Positions 9,634 to 17,664 of a DNA stretch of 64,000 nt are shown here, piece after piece. The position numbers were made by a program, and so were the translations under genes. Source of the DNA: Halalkalibacter sp. APA_J-10(15) (lineage in GTDB: Bacteria; Bacillota; Bacilli; Bacillales; Bacillaceae_D); the NCBI RefSeq assembly GCF_023017105.1, contig NZ_JALKEV010000009.1:124001-188000 (forward strand), in the 5' to 3' direction. The notes beneath the pieces are model-generated. The model saw nothing but the letters and a program-made list of their open reading frames with translations. It made no database searches and was not told the origin of the DNA. Each line of letters starts with the position of its first letter. Position 1 is the first letter of the stretch.

Positions 9634-10281
9634 TTAAACATCTAATTGATGAGCTCGTTTTACTTTTGTTAATGCTAACCACCATAATAACAGCATAAAT
9701 GGAATCATTCCAATAAGAAAGTATATATCAAATAATACTAAAATGAAATCATATGTTCCATGTAATAAAAATGGAAATAATAAAGCGAAAAATAGATATA
9801 AACGTTTTCTTGAATGCTCAAGCTTACTTCGTCCAAAGTAGTAGCCCATTATGACCCCATACAGAGCGTGACTCGATACAGGAAAAATAGCCCTTCCAAG
9901 AGCAAAATCAAGACCATTTGCTAATAAGTAAAAAACATTTTCAAGTGTTGCAAAGCCGAGCGATAACGCGACACCAAAAACAATCCCGTCATAACGTTTA
10001 GTGAATGTCGTATGTTGATAAGTAAAAAAATAAAGAAGAAACCATTTAAAAAATTCTTCAACAAATCCATATAAGAAAAAAGTACGAAGAAAAGCTTGTT
10101 GAAAGTAACCTTCCGTTAAGAAAGCATATTGTAATACCATAACTGGAAACACTAAGAGAGCACCAACAAAAAATGTCCTAAAAATAAAACCAACTGTTGT
10201 ATCACTATAATGATTTCTTAAATAAAAATATGATAATAAAGCCATTCCCGGAGCAATAGCTGCTGTAATGAGTGCAATCAT
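9634..10281 (-). CDS. prsW: Intramembrane protease PrsW (site-1 cleavage of anti-sigma factor)
   Basis: PrsW makes the first cut in the anti-sigma factor RsiW under envelope stress in B. subtilis, releasing sigma W. The 215-aa product is a polytopic membrane protein (about seven or eight segments) with the glutamate pair E75-E76 in GFVEEFFKW, the SSHALYG helix and a C-terminal HGTYDF motif, all hallmarks of the PrsW/CPBP-like family. Start choice: the ATG at 10281 begins MIALITAAIAPG like known PrsW proteins and has AAAGGA six bases upstream; an ATG ten codons earlier (10311) also has AAAGG, so it is possible. The adjacent upstream gene, ansA, is divergent. Confidence 0.9.
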   Translation of the reverse strand: MIALITAAIAPGMALLSYFYLRNHYSDTTVGFIFRTFFVGALLVFPVMVLQYAFLTEGYFQQAFLRTFFLYGFVEEFFKWFLLYFFTYQHTTFTKRYDGIVFGVALSLGFATLENVFYLLANGLDFALGRAIFPVSSHALYGVIMGYYFGRSKLEHSRKRLYLFFALLFPFLLHGTYDFILVLFDIYFLIGMIPFMLLLWWLALTKVKRAHQLDV

Positions 10282-10387
10282 TATATGTCCTTTCCCTTTT
10301 ATCTTAAGCATTTGAACCTTTGATTATTCGACTCAGAAAAAACGTGCAGAAAAATGCTTCATAACCTCCTCAAGTAAATCATTATTC

Positions 10388-10396
10388 TGCTATGAT
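10388..10396 (+). promoter_or_regulatory. Extended -10 promoter element before ansA
   Basis: TGCTATGAT fits an extended -10 (TGnTATNAT) about 50 bases before the ansA start. The -35 region is poor, so the call is tentative. Confidence 0.4.
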
Positions 10397-10444
10397 ATAT
10401 AAGGTCAGTACTATCATTATTCAGATCGATAAGAGGTGTATAAA

Positions 10445-11413
10445 TTGAAAAAAATACTTATTCTTAATACTGGTGGAACGATTGCGATGCAAGAAGGTCC
10501 AAATGGTACAATCTTAAAGCAACAGTTAAATCCATTATATTCCACAATTGAATCTCTATCAACAATAGCTTCTGTCATCGTTGATGATTATTTAAATATT
10601 CCCTCTCCTCATATGACTCCTTATATAGTAGTACAATTAGCAAAACATATGAAGAAACGAGTTAAGGAAGATCAATTAGAAGGAATTGTTATTACTCACG
10701 GAACTGATACTCTTGAAGAAACAGCCTATTTGCTTGATTTATTATTAGGATGGGACATCCCGCTGATTGTGACAGGTGCAATGAGATCAAGTAATGAACT
10801 CGGCGCAGATGGTCCTCATAACCTCATTTCAGCTGTCAAAGTAGCTGCCTGTAAGGAGGCGGAAGGAAAAGGTGTTCTTGTTGTTTTAAATGATGAAATT
10901 CACACTGCAAAAAACGTAACGAAAACACATTCAAGCAATATTGCTACATTTCAAAGCCCTCAATATGGGCCAATTGGGATTGTTACAAAGCGCGGGGTTA
11001 CTTTTCACCACACGTTAACGAAGCGTGAGACGTATAATTTGACTCAATTAAATAAGAACGTTGCCTTAATGAAAACCTATACAGGAATGGACCCTAGCAT
11101 CATCGACGCCATCCATAAGACGAATATAGATGGGTTGGTGATCGAAGCATTCGGCCAAGGTAATGTACCTCCTGAATTAGTTAAACCTATTCAATCACTT
11201 CTATCTAACAATATAGCTGTTATTCTTGTTTCACGTTGCTTTAGTGGTATCGTTCAAGATATTTATGCTTACGAAGGAGGTGGCAGAACATTAAAAGAAT
11301 TAGGAGTCATTTTCGCAAATGGCTTAAATGGACAAAAGGCTCGCTTGAAATTAATGGTGGTACTCGAACAAACAAATGACTTATCTCAGATGCACGCTTT
11401 ATTTGAGCAATAA
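10445..11413 (+). CDS. ansA: Type I L-asparaginase
   Basis: Hydrolyses L-asparagine to aspartate and ammonia. The 322-aa product carries both asparaginase signatures: NTGGTIA near the N terminus (nucleophile threonine) and HGTDTLEET around residue 83-91, followed by GAMRSSNELGADGP. Length fits the cytosolic bacterial AnsA class and there is no signal peptide. I place the start at the TTG (10445), since AGAGGTG lies six bases upstream; the in-frame GTG at 10436 would lie inside that ribosome site. It is a single gene, divergent from prsW and convergent with ypdA; an imperfect hairpin repeat follows it. Confidence 0.93.
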   Translation: MKKILILNTGGTIAMQEGPNGTILKQQLNPLYSTIESLSTIASVIVDDYLNIPSPHMTPYIVVQLAKHMKKRVKEDQLEGIVITHGTDTLEETAYLLDLLLGWDIPLIVTGAMRSSNELGADGPHNLISAVKVAACKEAEGKGVLVVLNDEIHTAKNVTKTHSSNIATFQSPQYGPIGIVTKRGVTFHHTLTKRETYNLTQLNKNVALMKTYTGMDPSIIDAIHKTNIDGLVIEAFGQGNVPPELVKPIQSLLSNNIAVILVSRCFSGIVQDIYAYEGGGRTLKELGVIFANGLNGQKARLKLMVVLEQTNDLSQMHALFEQ

Positions 11414-11431
11414 TCGTAATAAAAAAACCAC

Positions 11432-11522
11432 TCATACTAAGCTTTTCAAAATAGGCAAAGTTTTCGCGCATTGCTTAAAGGGGACTGGAAAAGTTAAAAA
11501 TCAAACTTTTTCAATCCCCTTG
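11432..11522 (+). repeat. Partial copy (3' half) of a dispersed three-hairpin repeat
   Basis: Co-linear with the second half of the element at 53234-53410: shared blocks are AAGCTTTT, the GTTTTCG segment and a final hairpin whose arms are AAGGGGACTGGAAAAGTT and AACTTTTTCAATCCCCTT. The first hairpin and most of the core are missing. It lies between convergent ansA and ypdA and probably ends both transcripts. Confidence 0.7.
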
Positions 11523-11548
11523 AAATACCCATCTCTAGACTTTTACAT

Positions 11549-12511
11549 TCATGAGTATGAAATAATATGATTGGCAATAACCTCTCCATGAAAACGTCCA
11601 TTTTCAATAAATATTTCATTAGCATTGTTTCCCGCAGCAATTACACCGGCAATATAAAGCCCATTTACATTTGTTTCCATTGTCACTGGATCAAAGTTTG
11701 GACGCCCCGTTTCCACGTCTACTTTTACTCCCATCGCTTTAATAAACGAATGATCAGGATGATAACCCGTCATGGCAAAAACGACATCAGCTTTAACCTC
11801 TTGGCTCGTACCTTCTTTTTTATATATGACAGATGAGTTCGTAATCTCAGTTACTTCAGTATTAAACTCCATTTGAATGGAGTTATTACGAACTAACGAA
11901 TCAAACTCTGGTAAAATCCATGGCTTAACACTTGTTGAATAATCATTACCACGGTATAAGTTCGTTACTCGTGCACCAGCCTTTTGTAGTTCTAGCGATG
12001 CATCAACGGCTGAGTTCTTCCCTCCTATAACGACAACATCCATATCAAAGTACGGATGAGCTTCCTTGAAATAATGATGGACATGACTGAGGTTTTCACC
12101 TGGTATATTAAGCATATTGGGAGAATCGTAATATCCAGTCGCCACAATAACGAAAGTGGACTCATAACACCCCTTTGATGTGCTTATATTGAATAACCCA
12201 CCCTTTTTTTTCACTTTCAATACTCGCTCGTATTTATTAATGCGGATCTCTTTCCTTTTCACTACATCACGATAATACACTAATGCTTGATTTCGTCTAG
12301 GCTTTCGTTCTTCTGTTAGAAAAGCTACATCACCAATCTCAAGCTTTTCACTCGTACTAAAAAACGTTTGGTGAGTGGGATAACGATAAATAGAATGAAC
12401 AACGTTTTCTTTTTCGATGACTAACGTGTTAAGCCCTTTATTTTGACATGCAATTGCTGCTGACAATCCACATGGGCCAGCACCAATAATAATAACATCT
12501 TCTCTATTCAT
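11549..12511 (-). CDS. ypdA: Bacillithiol disulfide reductase YpdA
   Basis: A flavin disulfide reductase-like enzyme; YpdA (Bdr) family members use NADPH to reduce bacillithiol disulfide in Firmicutes. The 320-aa product has the FAD motif GAGPCGLSAA at residues 11-20, an NADPH motif VIGGKNSAVDASL near 160, the ATGYYDSP segment and the C-terminal AGVIAAGNNANEIFIENGR FAD-binding block. It lies 71 bases after the glutamate-dehydrogenase-like gene, the same neighbour pair as gudB-ypdA of B. subtilis. TAGGTGG precedes the ATG. A strong hairpin lies between the two genes, so ypdA may be read only by partial read-through or from its own promoter. Confidence 0.93.
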   Translation of the reverse strand: MNREDVIIIGAGPCGLSAAIACQNKGLNTLVIEKENVVHSIYRYPTHQTFFSTSEKLEIGDVAFLTEERKPRRNQALVYYRDVVKRKEIRINKYERVLKVKKKGGLFNISTSKGCYESTFVIVATGYYDSPNMLNIPGENLSHVHHYFKEAHPYFDMDVVVIGGKNSAVDASLELQKAGARVTNLYRGNDYSTSVKPWILPEFDSLVRNNSIQMEFNTEVTEITNSSVIYKKEGTSQEVKADVVFAMTGYHPDHSFIKAMGVKVDVETGRPNFDPVTMETNVNGLYIAGVIAAGNNANEIFIENGRFHGEVIANHIISYS

Positions 12512-12527
12512 TAATAAACCACCTACA

Positions 12528-12567
12528 TAAAAAGGAGTTGCCAGTTTGCAAGGCTTCTCCTTTTTTT
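12528..12567 (-). terminator. Intrinsic terminator between the GudB-like gene and ypdA
   Basis: GGAGAAGCC and GGCAACTCC (minus-strand reading) form a nine-base-pair stem with an internal mismatch, with T-runs on both sides, so it could act on either strand. It sits just upstream of the ypdA ribosome site. Confidence 0.7.
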
Positions 12568-12582
12568 ATTTATTATATCAAA

Positions 12583-13842
12583 CTAATGACAACCGCGAAA
12601 ACGAGATGCTTCAACGATTGAACGTAAACTATACATAAACGAAGCTAAGCGCAAGTTAACTTTACGTCTAATCGCTAATTCATAGACATCTTGATAGGAT
12701 TGAGCCGTTCTCTTTTTTAACTGTTGCTCGACTTCTGCTTCTGACCATCTTAACCCTTGTTTATATTGTAACCACTCTAAATACGAAATGATGTCTGTTC
12801 CAATACTTGCAAGAACATGAGGTACAATAAATAGTTCATTTTGATTAATACTTGGCATATTAGTCATTGGTAGTGAATGATTGGTCACCTCAATAACAAT
12901 CGAAGCATCAAGGTTTTCAATTTGAATAGGTGTGACTTGCTGCTGCTCAGAAGCAAGTAACAATAAATCACATTGCTTTCCTTGAAGTTCCTCTATCTTC
13001 AACGTATTTTTAAATAATTTAGTTACGGTTCCAAAGCTATCCCGTCGATCTAATAAATAATCAATATCTAAACCATCTTCATCATATAGTGCTCCGTAAC
13101 TATCTGAAACTCCAATTACAGTAGCCCCTTGTTGATGTACATATTGTGCAAGAAAGCTTCCGACTTTTCCAAAACCTTGAATGATTACTCGCGTATCACT
13201 TAACTCTCGTTTGTTATAGTTTAACGTTTCATTTAATGTTGTAATAATACTAATTGCCGCCGCTTTTTCACGACCATATGTACCACCAATTTCTAATGCT
13301 TTACCTGTAATGGCACCTGCTGACTCCTTATCAAAATAACTTAATTCATCATACATCCAAGACATCATTTGAGTATTCGCTTGACCTTCAGACGTTAGTA
13401 TATCCTTACTTGAGCCGATAATCTCATACATTCTACGTATATACAGCCTACTTAAGCGTTCCATTTCACGATAAGATAACTCACGAGGATCGCAAATAAT
13501 TAATCCTTTTGCTCCACCAAATGGAATGTTTGAAACTCCCGCTTTAATACTCATAATCATCGCTAAAGATTCTACATCATTTTCATTATAATTATGGTGA
13601 CAAATGACACCACCCATTGTGGGACCTTTATATAAATGATGTTGTACACGATATGCCGTGTATAACCTTGTGGAACCATCATCTAACTTCAAAGGTAGCG
13701 TCACTTTAACGAGTCTTGCCGGCTCCATAAATTGTAAGTATTCTTTTTCGGAATATCCTAACTTATTAAATGCAATCGTAAATTCTTCTTTAGTTGTAAA
13801 AAGTACGTCATTTTCCTCCGTACTTCCTTTTATCTTAGACAT
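12583..13842 (-). CDS. Glutamate dehydrogenase homologue with altered active site
   Basis: Overall this 419-aa protein is a full-length Glu/Leu/Phe/Val dehydrogenase and occupies the gudB place beside ypdA. The NAD-binding core is kept (IQGFGKVGSFLA at 221-232, DIDYLLDRRDSFGTVTKLF at 259-277, ASRFRGCH tail). The substrate pocket is not: the usual GPTKGGIRFHP reads GPTMGGVICHH (M76 for the substrate lysine, I80 for the arginine), PAPDVFTN reads LTSEGQAN (E152 where the catalytic Asp should be), and the LASAGG serine/glycine segment reads LASIGT. K100 and the catalytic lysine K112 remain. I infer weak, altered or absent glutamate oxidation; a different amino-acid substrate or a regulatory role is possible. 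No gene symbol is given for this reason. Confidence 0.85.
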   Translation of the reverse strand: MSKIKGSTEENDVLFTTKEEFTIAFNKLGYSEKEYLQFMEPARLVKVTLPLKLDDGSTRLYTAYRVQHHLYKGPTMGGVICHHNYNENDVESLAMIMSIKAGVSNIPFGGAKGLIICDPRELSYREMERLSRLYIRRMYEIIGSSKDILTSEGQANTQMMSWMYDELSYFDKESAGAITGKALEIGGTYGREKAAAISIITTLNETLNYNKRELSDTRVIIQGFGKVGSFLAQYVHQQGATVIGVSDSYGALYDEDGLDIDYLLDRRDSFGTVTKLFKNTLKIEELQGKQCDLLLLASEQQQVTPIQIENLDASIVIEVTNHSLPMTNMPSINQNELFIVPHVLASIGTDIISYLEWLQYKQGLRWSEAEVEQQLKKRTAQSYQDVYELAIRRKVNLRLASFMYSLRSIVEASRFRGCH

Positions 13843-13973
13843 CTCCTAATTTTCACCTCAAAATGCTTAATCCTAAATCATTATTCATCTCAATCTAATA
13901 TAATCAATGAGCCTGATAATTTCCATACTAAATTAAAATTTTTACAATTTTATTTATGATGAAGGGCATTTTA

Positions 13974-14007
13974 ACAAAAAAAGAGACTGACTCTGCTCAG
14001 TCTTCTT
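13974..14007 (-). terminator. Terminator of mecB
   Basis: AAGACTGA and TCAGTCTC form a short stem around CTCTGC, followed on the minus strand by seven T, two bases past the mecB stop codon. Confidence 0.75.
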
Positions 14008-14008
14008 A

Positions 14009-14605
14009 TCAATGATTAAAAAAATGTGTATATAACAGTTTTATCGCATTATGTTCCATTAAACATTTCCCATATTCTTGTACACGATATATCGAAACCG
14101 TTGCAGGTGAGCCATATTCAGAAAGAACAGCGACAAATGTTTCCTCTAATTCTATATCAACGTCAAACTCTTCAAACGCTAAATAATAATGGCCTTCAAA
14201 TGTATACAGTGTACCATTTTCTATACCTAGATTATACAATCGTTCAGCAAGTAAAAGGACACTTTCAATATCATCAAATACGTAATAAAAATCCTCTGTT
14301 TCATCAAGAGTGACTTGCATCTCTATATAACCATCATCAAATTCTTCATTAGTCCATTCATTCACTTCACATTTTGAAACAATAATCACCATCCCTTGTG
14401 CTGGCATGGCATAGACTTCAACTGCAATTGGACCATCTATTTTAAAACCTAGTTCATCATCAGCTTCCAACATCATTTCTCGAAATAGGTCATGGACTTT
14501 AGGCAAATCTTGCCAAAGATCATCTTTAGTTAACCCTCTTTCATTCATATCATCATTTGATAAAAAAGCTTTAAATTTATTCGTCGTTAACCGCTCAAGG
14601 CGCAA
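14009..14605 (-). CDS. mecB: MecA paralogue (adaptor protein MecB/YpbH)
   Basis: MecA-family adaptors deliver substrates to the ClpCP protease; the YpbH/MecB paralogue affects competence and sporulation in B. subtilis. The product is 198 aa: a short N-terminal MRLERL segment and target-binding part, an acidic centre (EEFDDGY) and a C-terminal ClpC-binding domain ending SIYRVQEYGKCLMEHNA. The frame stays open upstream, but I choose the TTG at 14605 because AGGAGGGTGAGG lies just before it and the protein then begins like known YpbH/MecA. Its place, near gudB/ypdA and ypbF, matches B. subtilis and favours YpbH over MecA itself. Confidence 0.9.
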   Translation of the reverse strand: MRLERLTTNKFKAFLSNDDMNERGLTKDDLWQDLPKVHDLFREMMLEADDELGFKIDGPIAVEVYAMPAQGMVIIVSKCEVNEWTNEEFDDGYIEMQVTLDETEDFYYVFDDIESVLLLAERLYNLGIENGTLYTFEGHYYLAFEEFDVDIELEETFVAVLSEYGSPATVSIYRVQEYGKCLMEHNAIKLLYTHFFNH

Positions 14606-14791
14606 TATCCTCACCCTCCTAACATTCTGCCAATTTCGATCCACAGCCTTCATAGTATACGGTATGACAAAACTGAAAAGAAGGTTCGCAAATGAAACTG
14701 GATTCATTGTTCATAAAGCTTAAATATTTTACGTTAGTCTCTCCTAGATTAACTAAAGTATGTTCAGACTAACATTAAAAATTGTCACATC

Positions 14792-14828
14792 AAAAAAGGT
14801 GAGTCCAATATTTAACATTAGACCCACC
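14792..14828 (-). terminator. Terminator of the M20 amidohydrolase gene
   Basis: GGTGGGTC and GACTCACC (minus-strand reading) pair around an AT-rich loop, followed by six T. It lies 37 bases past the gene's stop codon. Confidence 0.8.
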
Positions 14829-14864
14829 GAAATGTTATTATCTTTCTTTGTAATCGTTTTTCAT

Positions 14865-16079
14865 TTATACTAACGGTTTCATTTCTTCTTCAATACCTAA
14901 TTCGAAGTTTCCATTCAAGTAGGATAGCGCAGCACTTCCTAACGCTTTCGCTGCAACTAACATGGCACGTTCATCTATGTCAAATTTGGGGTGGTGATGA
15001 GGGTAAGAGGTACCTTCCATATTACCAGCGCCAGTAAAAAAGAAGACACCTGGAACATGCTGCAAATAATAAGCAAAATCCTCCCCACCCATAACGGGAT
15101 CTATCTCTTCCACTTTAACTTCATTTATATTATTTTTAATTATTTTACTAAACTGTTTAGTCATAATAGAATCATTGACAACAGCTGGATAGCCCTTTTC
15201 ATAATTAAATGTATAGTCTGCATTCATCGCTTCACATATACCTTTAATGATTTCCTCCATACGATTAATCATATAATTTTGAATATCTTCATCAAACGTT
15301 CGAACTGTACCTACTAGCCTCGCTTGATCAGCAATGACATTAAACGCACCGCCTGCTTGAAAGGAACCAATTGATAGAACTGCTGACTTTAATGGGTCTA
15401 TATTACGACTGACAATTTGTTGTAGTTGTTGGACGATTGATGAACCAACTACTATAGCATCAACGGTTTCATGAGGGCTTGCTCCATGCCCTCCTCTACC
15501 GTATATCGTTAAATGAAAACGATCAGCTGAGGCCATAATAGCACCTGAACGATAACCAATACATCCATAAGAGAATGAACTCCAAATATGATTACCAAAA
15601 ATAACGTCAACATTTTCTAAACAGCCATCTTTTATCATTTCAATTGCCCCTCCTGGAGCTAATTCTTCAGCAAATTGGTGGATTAAAACAATAGATCCTC
15701 GTAATTCAGAGCGATTTTCGACTAATGCTTTCGCTAAAACGAGTAATGTAGCAGTATGTGCATCATGTCCACAAGCATGCATCACACCAGGTACCTTAGA
15801 AGCAAAAGGCAGATTCGTCTCTTCTTGTATTGGCAAGGCATCAAAATCTGCTCGAATTGCAACGGTTTTTCCTGGCTTCCCACCTTTTATGTACCCAACT
15901 ACGCCACGACCACCAACATTCCTTTTAACTTCAATTCCTATACGTTCTAAATAATCAGCAATCATTTTAGGGGTTTTGATTTCCTCAAATGAAAGCTCAG
16001 GATATTGGTGAAACTCCCTTCTCAACTCAACCATTTCTCCATATAATTCATCTAATCTATGAAATATTTTCTTTTCCAT
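14865..16079 (-). CDS. M20 family metallo-amidohydrolase (N-acyl-amino acid amidohydrolase type)
   Basis: A cytosolic zinc hydrolase of the hippurate/N-acyl-L-amino-acid amidohydrolase branch (M20D). In 404 aa it keeps the family metal and catalytic motifs: HACGHDAHTA (residues 102-111), the EE pair in QFAEELAPGG, H in FGNHIW, the dimerisation-domain motif GRGGHGASPHETVD, and a late MGGEDFAYY. The substrate is not predictable; relatives cleave N-acetyl, hippuryl or indole-amino-acid conjugates. GAGGTGATTGA precedes the ATG. It is monocistronic, flanked by its own terminator and an upstream gap. Confidence 0.9.
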   Translation of the reverse strand: MEKKIFHRLDELYGEMVELRREFHQYPELSFEEIKTPKMIADYLERIGIEVKRNVGGRGVVGYIKGGKPGKTVAIRADFDALPIQEETNLPFASKVPGVMHACGHDAHTATLLVLAKALVENRSELRGSIVLIHQFAEELAPGGAIEMIKDGCLENVDVIFGNHIWSSFSYGCIGYRSGAIMASADRFHLTIYGRGGHGASPHETVDAIVVGSSIVQQLQQIVSRNIDPLKSAVLSIGSFQAGGAFNVIADQARLVGTVRTFDEDIQNYMINRMEEIIKGICEAMNADYTFNYEKGYPAVVNDSIMTKQFSKIIKNNINEVKVEEIDPVMGGEDFAYYLQHVPGVFFFTGAGNMEGTSYPHHHPKFDIDERAMLVAAKALGSAALSYLNGNFELGIEEEMKPLV

Positions 16080-16178
16080 TCAATCACCTCTACTAAATAA
16101 AGCGTTTCAGCTACTTAGAATAATGTGCCCAAAGCATTTTCTTTATTAAACTTCAGGAGTAATGTATATCCATTTCTT

Positions 16179-16220
16179 TTAAAAAAGAAGCTGACTTCCC
16201 TTTGGTTGTCAACTTCTTTT
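16179..16220 (-). terminator. Terminator after the 35-aa membrane protein gene
   Basis: AAAAGAAGTTGAC and GTCAGCTTCTTTT (minus-strand reading) form a 13-bp stem with one mismatch followed by T-rich sequence, 10 bases beyond the stop of the small gene at 16231. Confidence 0.8.
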
Positions 16221-16230
16221 CGCGTCATTC

Positions 16231-16338
16231 TTATTCAGAGTGTTCAGATAGCTTTAACATATATATAGCCATAACCACAGCTAGTGCTAATGCCATAAAG
16301 CCAAAACCAAGAATTCCAATTAATTGTATTGCTGACAT
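16231..16338 (-). CDS. Small single-span membrane protein (35 aa)
   Basis: A tiny gene with complete signals: a near-consensus promoter (16383-16411), AAGGAGTGAGG before the ATG and its own terminator. The 35-aa product is almost entirely one hydrophobic helix (about residues 4-27: alternating Ile, Leu, Gly, Phe, Ala, Val) with a short charged C-terminal tail ending SEHSE. It may be a subunit or regulator of a membrane complex, as with CydX/CydS-type peptides, but nothing nearby names a partner. I do not recognise the family. Confidence 0.7.
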   Translation of the reverse strand: MSAIQLIGILGFGFMALALAVVMAIYMLKLSEHSE

Positions 16339-16382
16339 CTACCTCACTCCTTACACCAACATGACATATAGTTATTTTATTC

Positions 16383-16411
16383 ATTATATCACAGCTATTC
16401 ATTTTCTTTAA
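16383..16411 (-). promoter_or_regulatory. Strong sigma-A promoter of the 35-aa protein gene
   Basis: On the minus strand TTAAAG and TATAAT are 17 bases apart, and TGA immediately before TATAAT makes an extended -10. Transcription would start about 40 bases before the small gene. Confidence 0.75.
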
Positions 16412-16526
16412 AGTCCGATTGTGACAATATATAAGCAAATCACTGGGTGCATTGTTATCATTGGTTTAATGTTTATACTGAGCTTAGCGAGTGCCTTAGA
16501 TGATTCACTTATTTTTAGCATTTATA

Positions 16527-16555
16527 TTGTTTTATTCGTACAAAATCGCTATACT
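16527..16555 (+). promoter_or_regulatory. Sigma-A promoter of the 75-aa gene
   Basis: TTGTTT and TATACT are separated by 17 bases, about 40 bases before the ATG at 16597. Confidence 0.6.
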
Positions 16556-16596
16556 AATAAGGAAAGTAATCGTTTTCATTACAGGGGGATAATTTG

Positions 16597-16824
16597 ATGC
16601 GATTAAAAAAAGTAAGGAATTTTACACTAATTACTAATAATGATATTTCCTATAACTACCGACTAGGACTTCCAATTGAAGTTTATTGCATCCAAAGTAA
16701 AAAAACGATAGCCTTTGGTAGAATTGCTTTTTTTAATAATAGCGTTATTATCATTCACGGTCACTCGTATACAAGGTCGTCCTATCTTTTTTTCGGTGTC
16801 AATCATTTAGAAAAGAGCTCATAG
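16597..16824 (+). CDS. Hypothetical protein (75 aa)
   Basis: Preceded by a good promoter and by AGGGGG eight bases before its ATG (an adjacent in-frame TTG at 16594 is an alternative). The 75-aa product is basic, begins MRLKKVRNF and looks mostly beta-stranded (alternating hydrophobics such as VYCIQ and VIIIHGH), with no signal peptide, membrane span or cysteine cluster. It ends five bases from the convergent ypbF stop codon. I do not recognise a family; a small beta-barrel/SH3-like fold is only a guess. Confidence 0.65.
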   Translation: MRLKKVRNFTLITNNDISYNYRLGLPIEVYCIQSKKTIAFGRIAFFNNSVIIIHGHSYTRSSYLFFGVNHLEKSS

Positions 16825-16828
16825 TCAA

Positions 16829-17287
16829 TTATTTGTAATATAAATTAATGTCATGCTCAGCTTTCATATAGTGATAAACATTTTCCCTTGCTAACCATTG
16901 AGTATCTTCTTCCCAAAGTTCAGAACTACGATTCATTAATTCTTCGCGAAGCTCTTCGTACTCCTTTTCAGCCTTTGTAACTTTTTTATTTAAATATTGA
17001 ACATATATGAAGCTTAATCCAGTTAATAGTAAAACAAATAAAAAAAGCGAATTATTTATAATACTCGTTAATAACGATTGATAGGAAGAAATAAGCCGTT
17101 GAGTAAATTCAATGTAACAGACTATCAACAGTATTGATATAAATATTAAAGTAAGATAACCACTATATCGATTATATTTTTCAAATTTTTTAAGTTTTAT
17201 TTTTCGTTCAATTAATTCCTCCAACATCACTTTAACAACTGGACTACCATAGTCATTTTGAATTTTCCATTCCTTTAATCCGCTCAT
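16829..17287 (-). CDS. ypbF: YpbF family membrane protein (DUF2663)
   Basis: A 152-aa protein with two central transmembrane helices (about residues 44-64 and 79-100) followed by a charged coiled-coil-like helix (KKVTKAEKEYEELREEL). Length and place, downstream of ypbE and recQ, match B. subtilis YpbF. Its function is unknown. GAGGTGATCATCA precedes the ATG. Confidence 0.85.
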   Translation of the reverse strand: MSGLKEWKIQNDYGSPVVKVMLEELIERKIKLKKFEKYNRYSGYLTLIFISILLIVCYIEFTQRLISSYQSLLTSIINNSLFLFVLLLTGLSFIYVQYLNKKVTKAEKEYEELREELMNRSSELWEEDTQWLARENVYHYMKAEHDINLYYK

Positions 17288-17338
17288 TGATGATCACCTC
17301 ATTACAATGTATGTCCAATAAACGTATGATAGAATGGA

Positions 17339-17575
17339 TTAGAGCCAATTTGGCAAAACTAAAGCTGCTACAATTAATAAAAGAAACAGGATAAGAAAAA
17401 GACGAATCAACACAAAGCGTACTCTCCACTTCGGTTTTTTATTTTTCTGTTCTCGTTGCTGGCGCTTATGAATCGAACTACGTGGAGGTAAAGACGACAT
17501 TTCTTTTTGCTTCTCTTGATATTCTTCTACTTGCTCTCTCAACTTTTCTGCTTGATCCTCTAAGTTCTTATTCAT
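17339..17575 (-). CDS. ypbE: YpbE-like protein, short form without LysM domain
   Basis: At 78 aa this is the N-terminal part of YpbE only: a charged coiled-coil start, a conserved SLPPRSS-x-basic stretch (about 28-50) and one C-terminal membrane helix (about 51-73), ending two residues after it. B. subtilis YpbE is about 240 aa and continues with a linker and a LysM domain outside the membrane; neither is present before ypbF here. GGAGG precedes the ATG. The gene stands between recQ and ypbF as in B. subtilis. Either the LysM part was lost or the short form is ancestral in this lineage. Confidence 0.75.
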   Translation of the reverse strand: MNKNLEDQAEKLREQVEEYQEKQKEMSSLPPRSSIHKRQQREQKNKKPKWRVRFVLIRLFLILFLLLIVAALVLPNWL

Positions 17576-17664
17576 ATCATTTACCTCCTTTTATTTTACT
17601 TATTAATTATGGTTATGTTGTACAAGCAATAAAAAAAAGAAATCAACTTGTATTAGTAACATCA

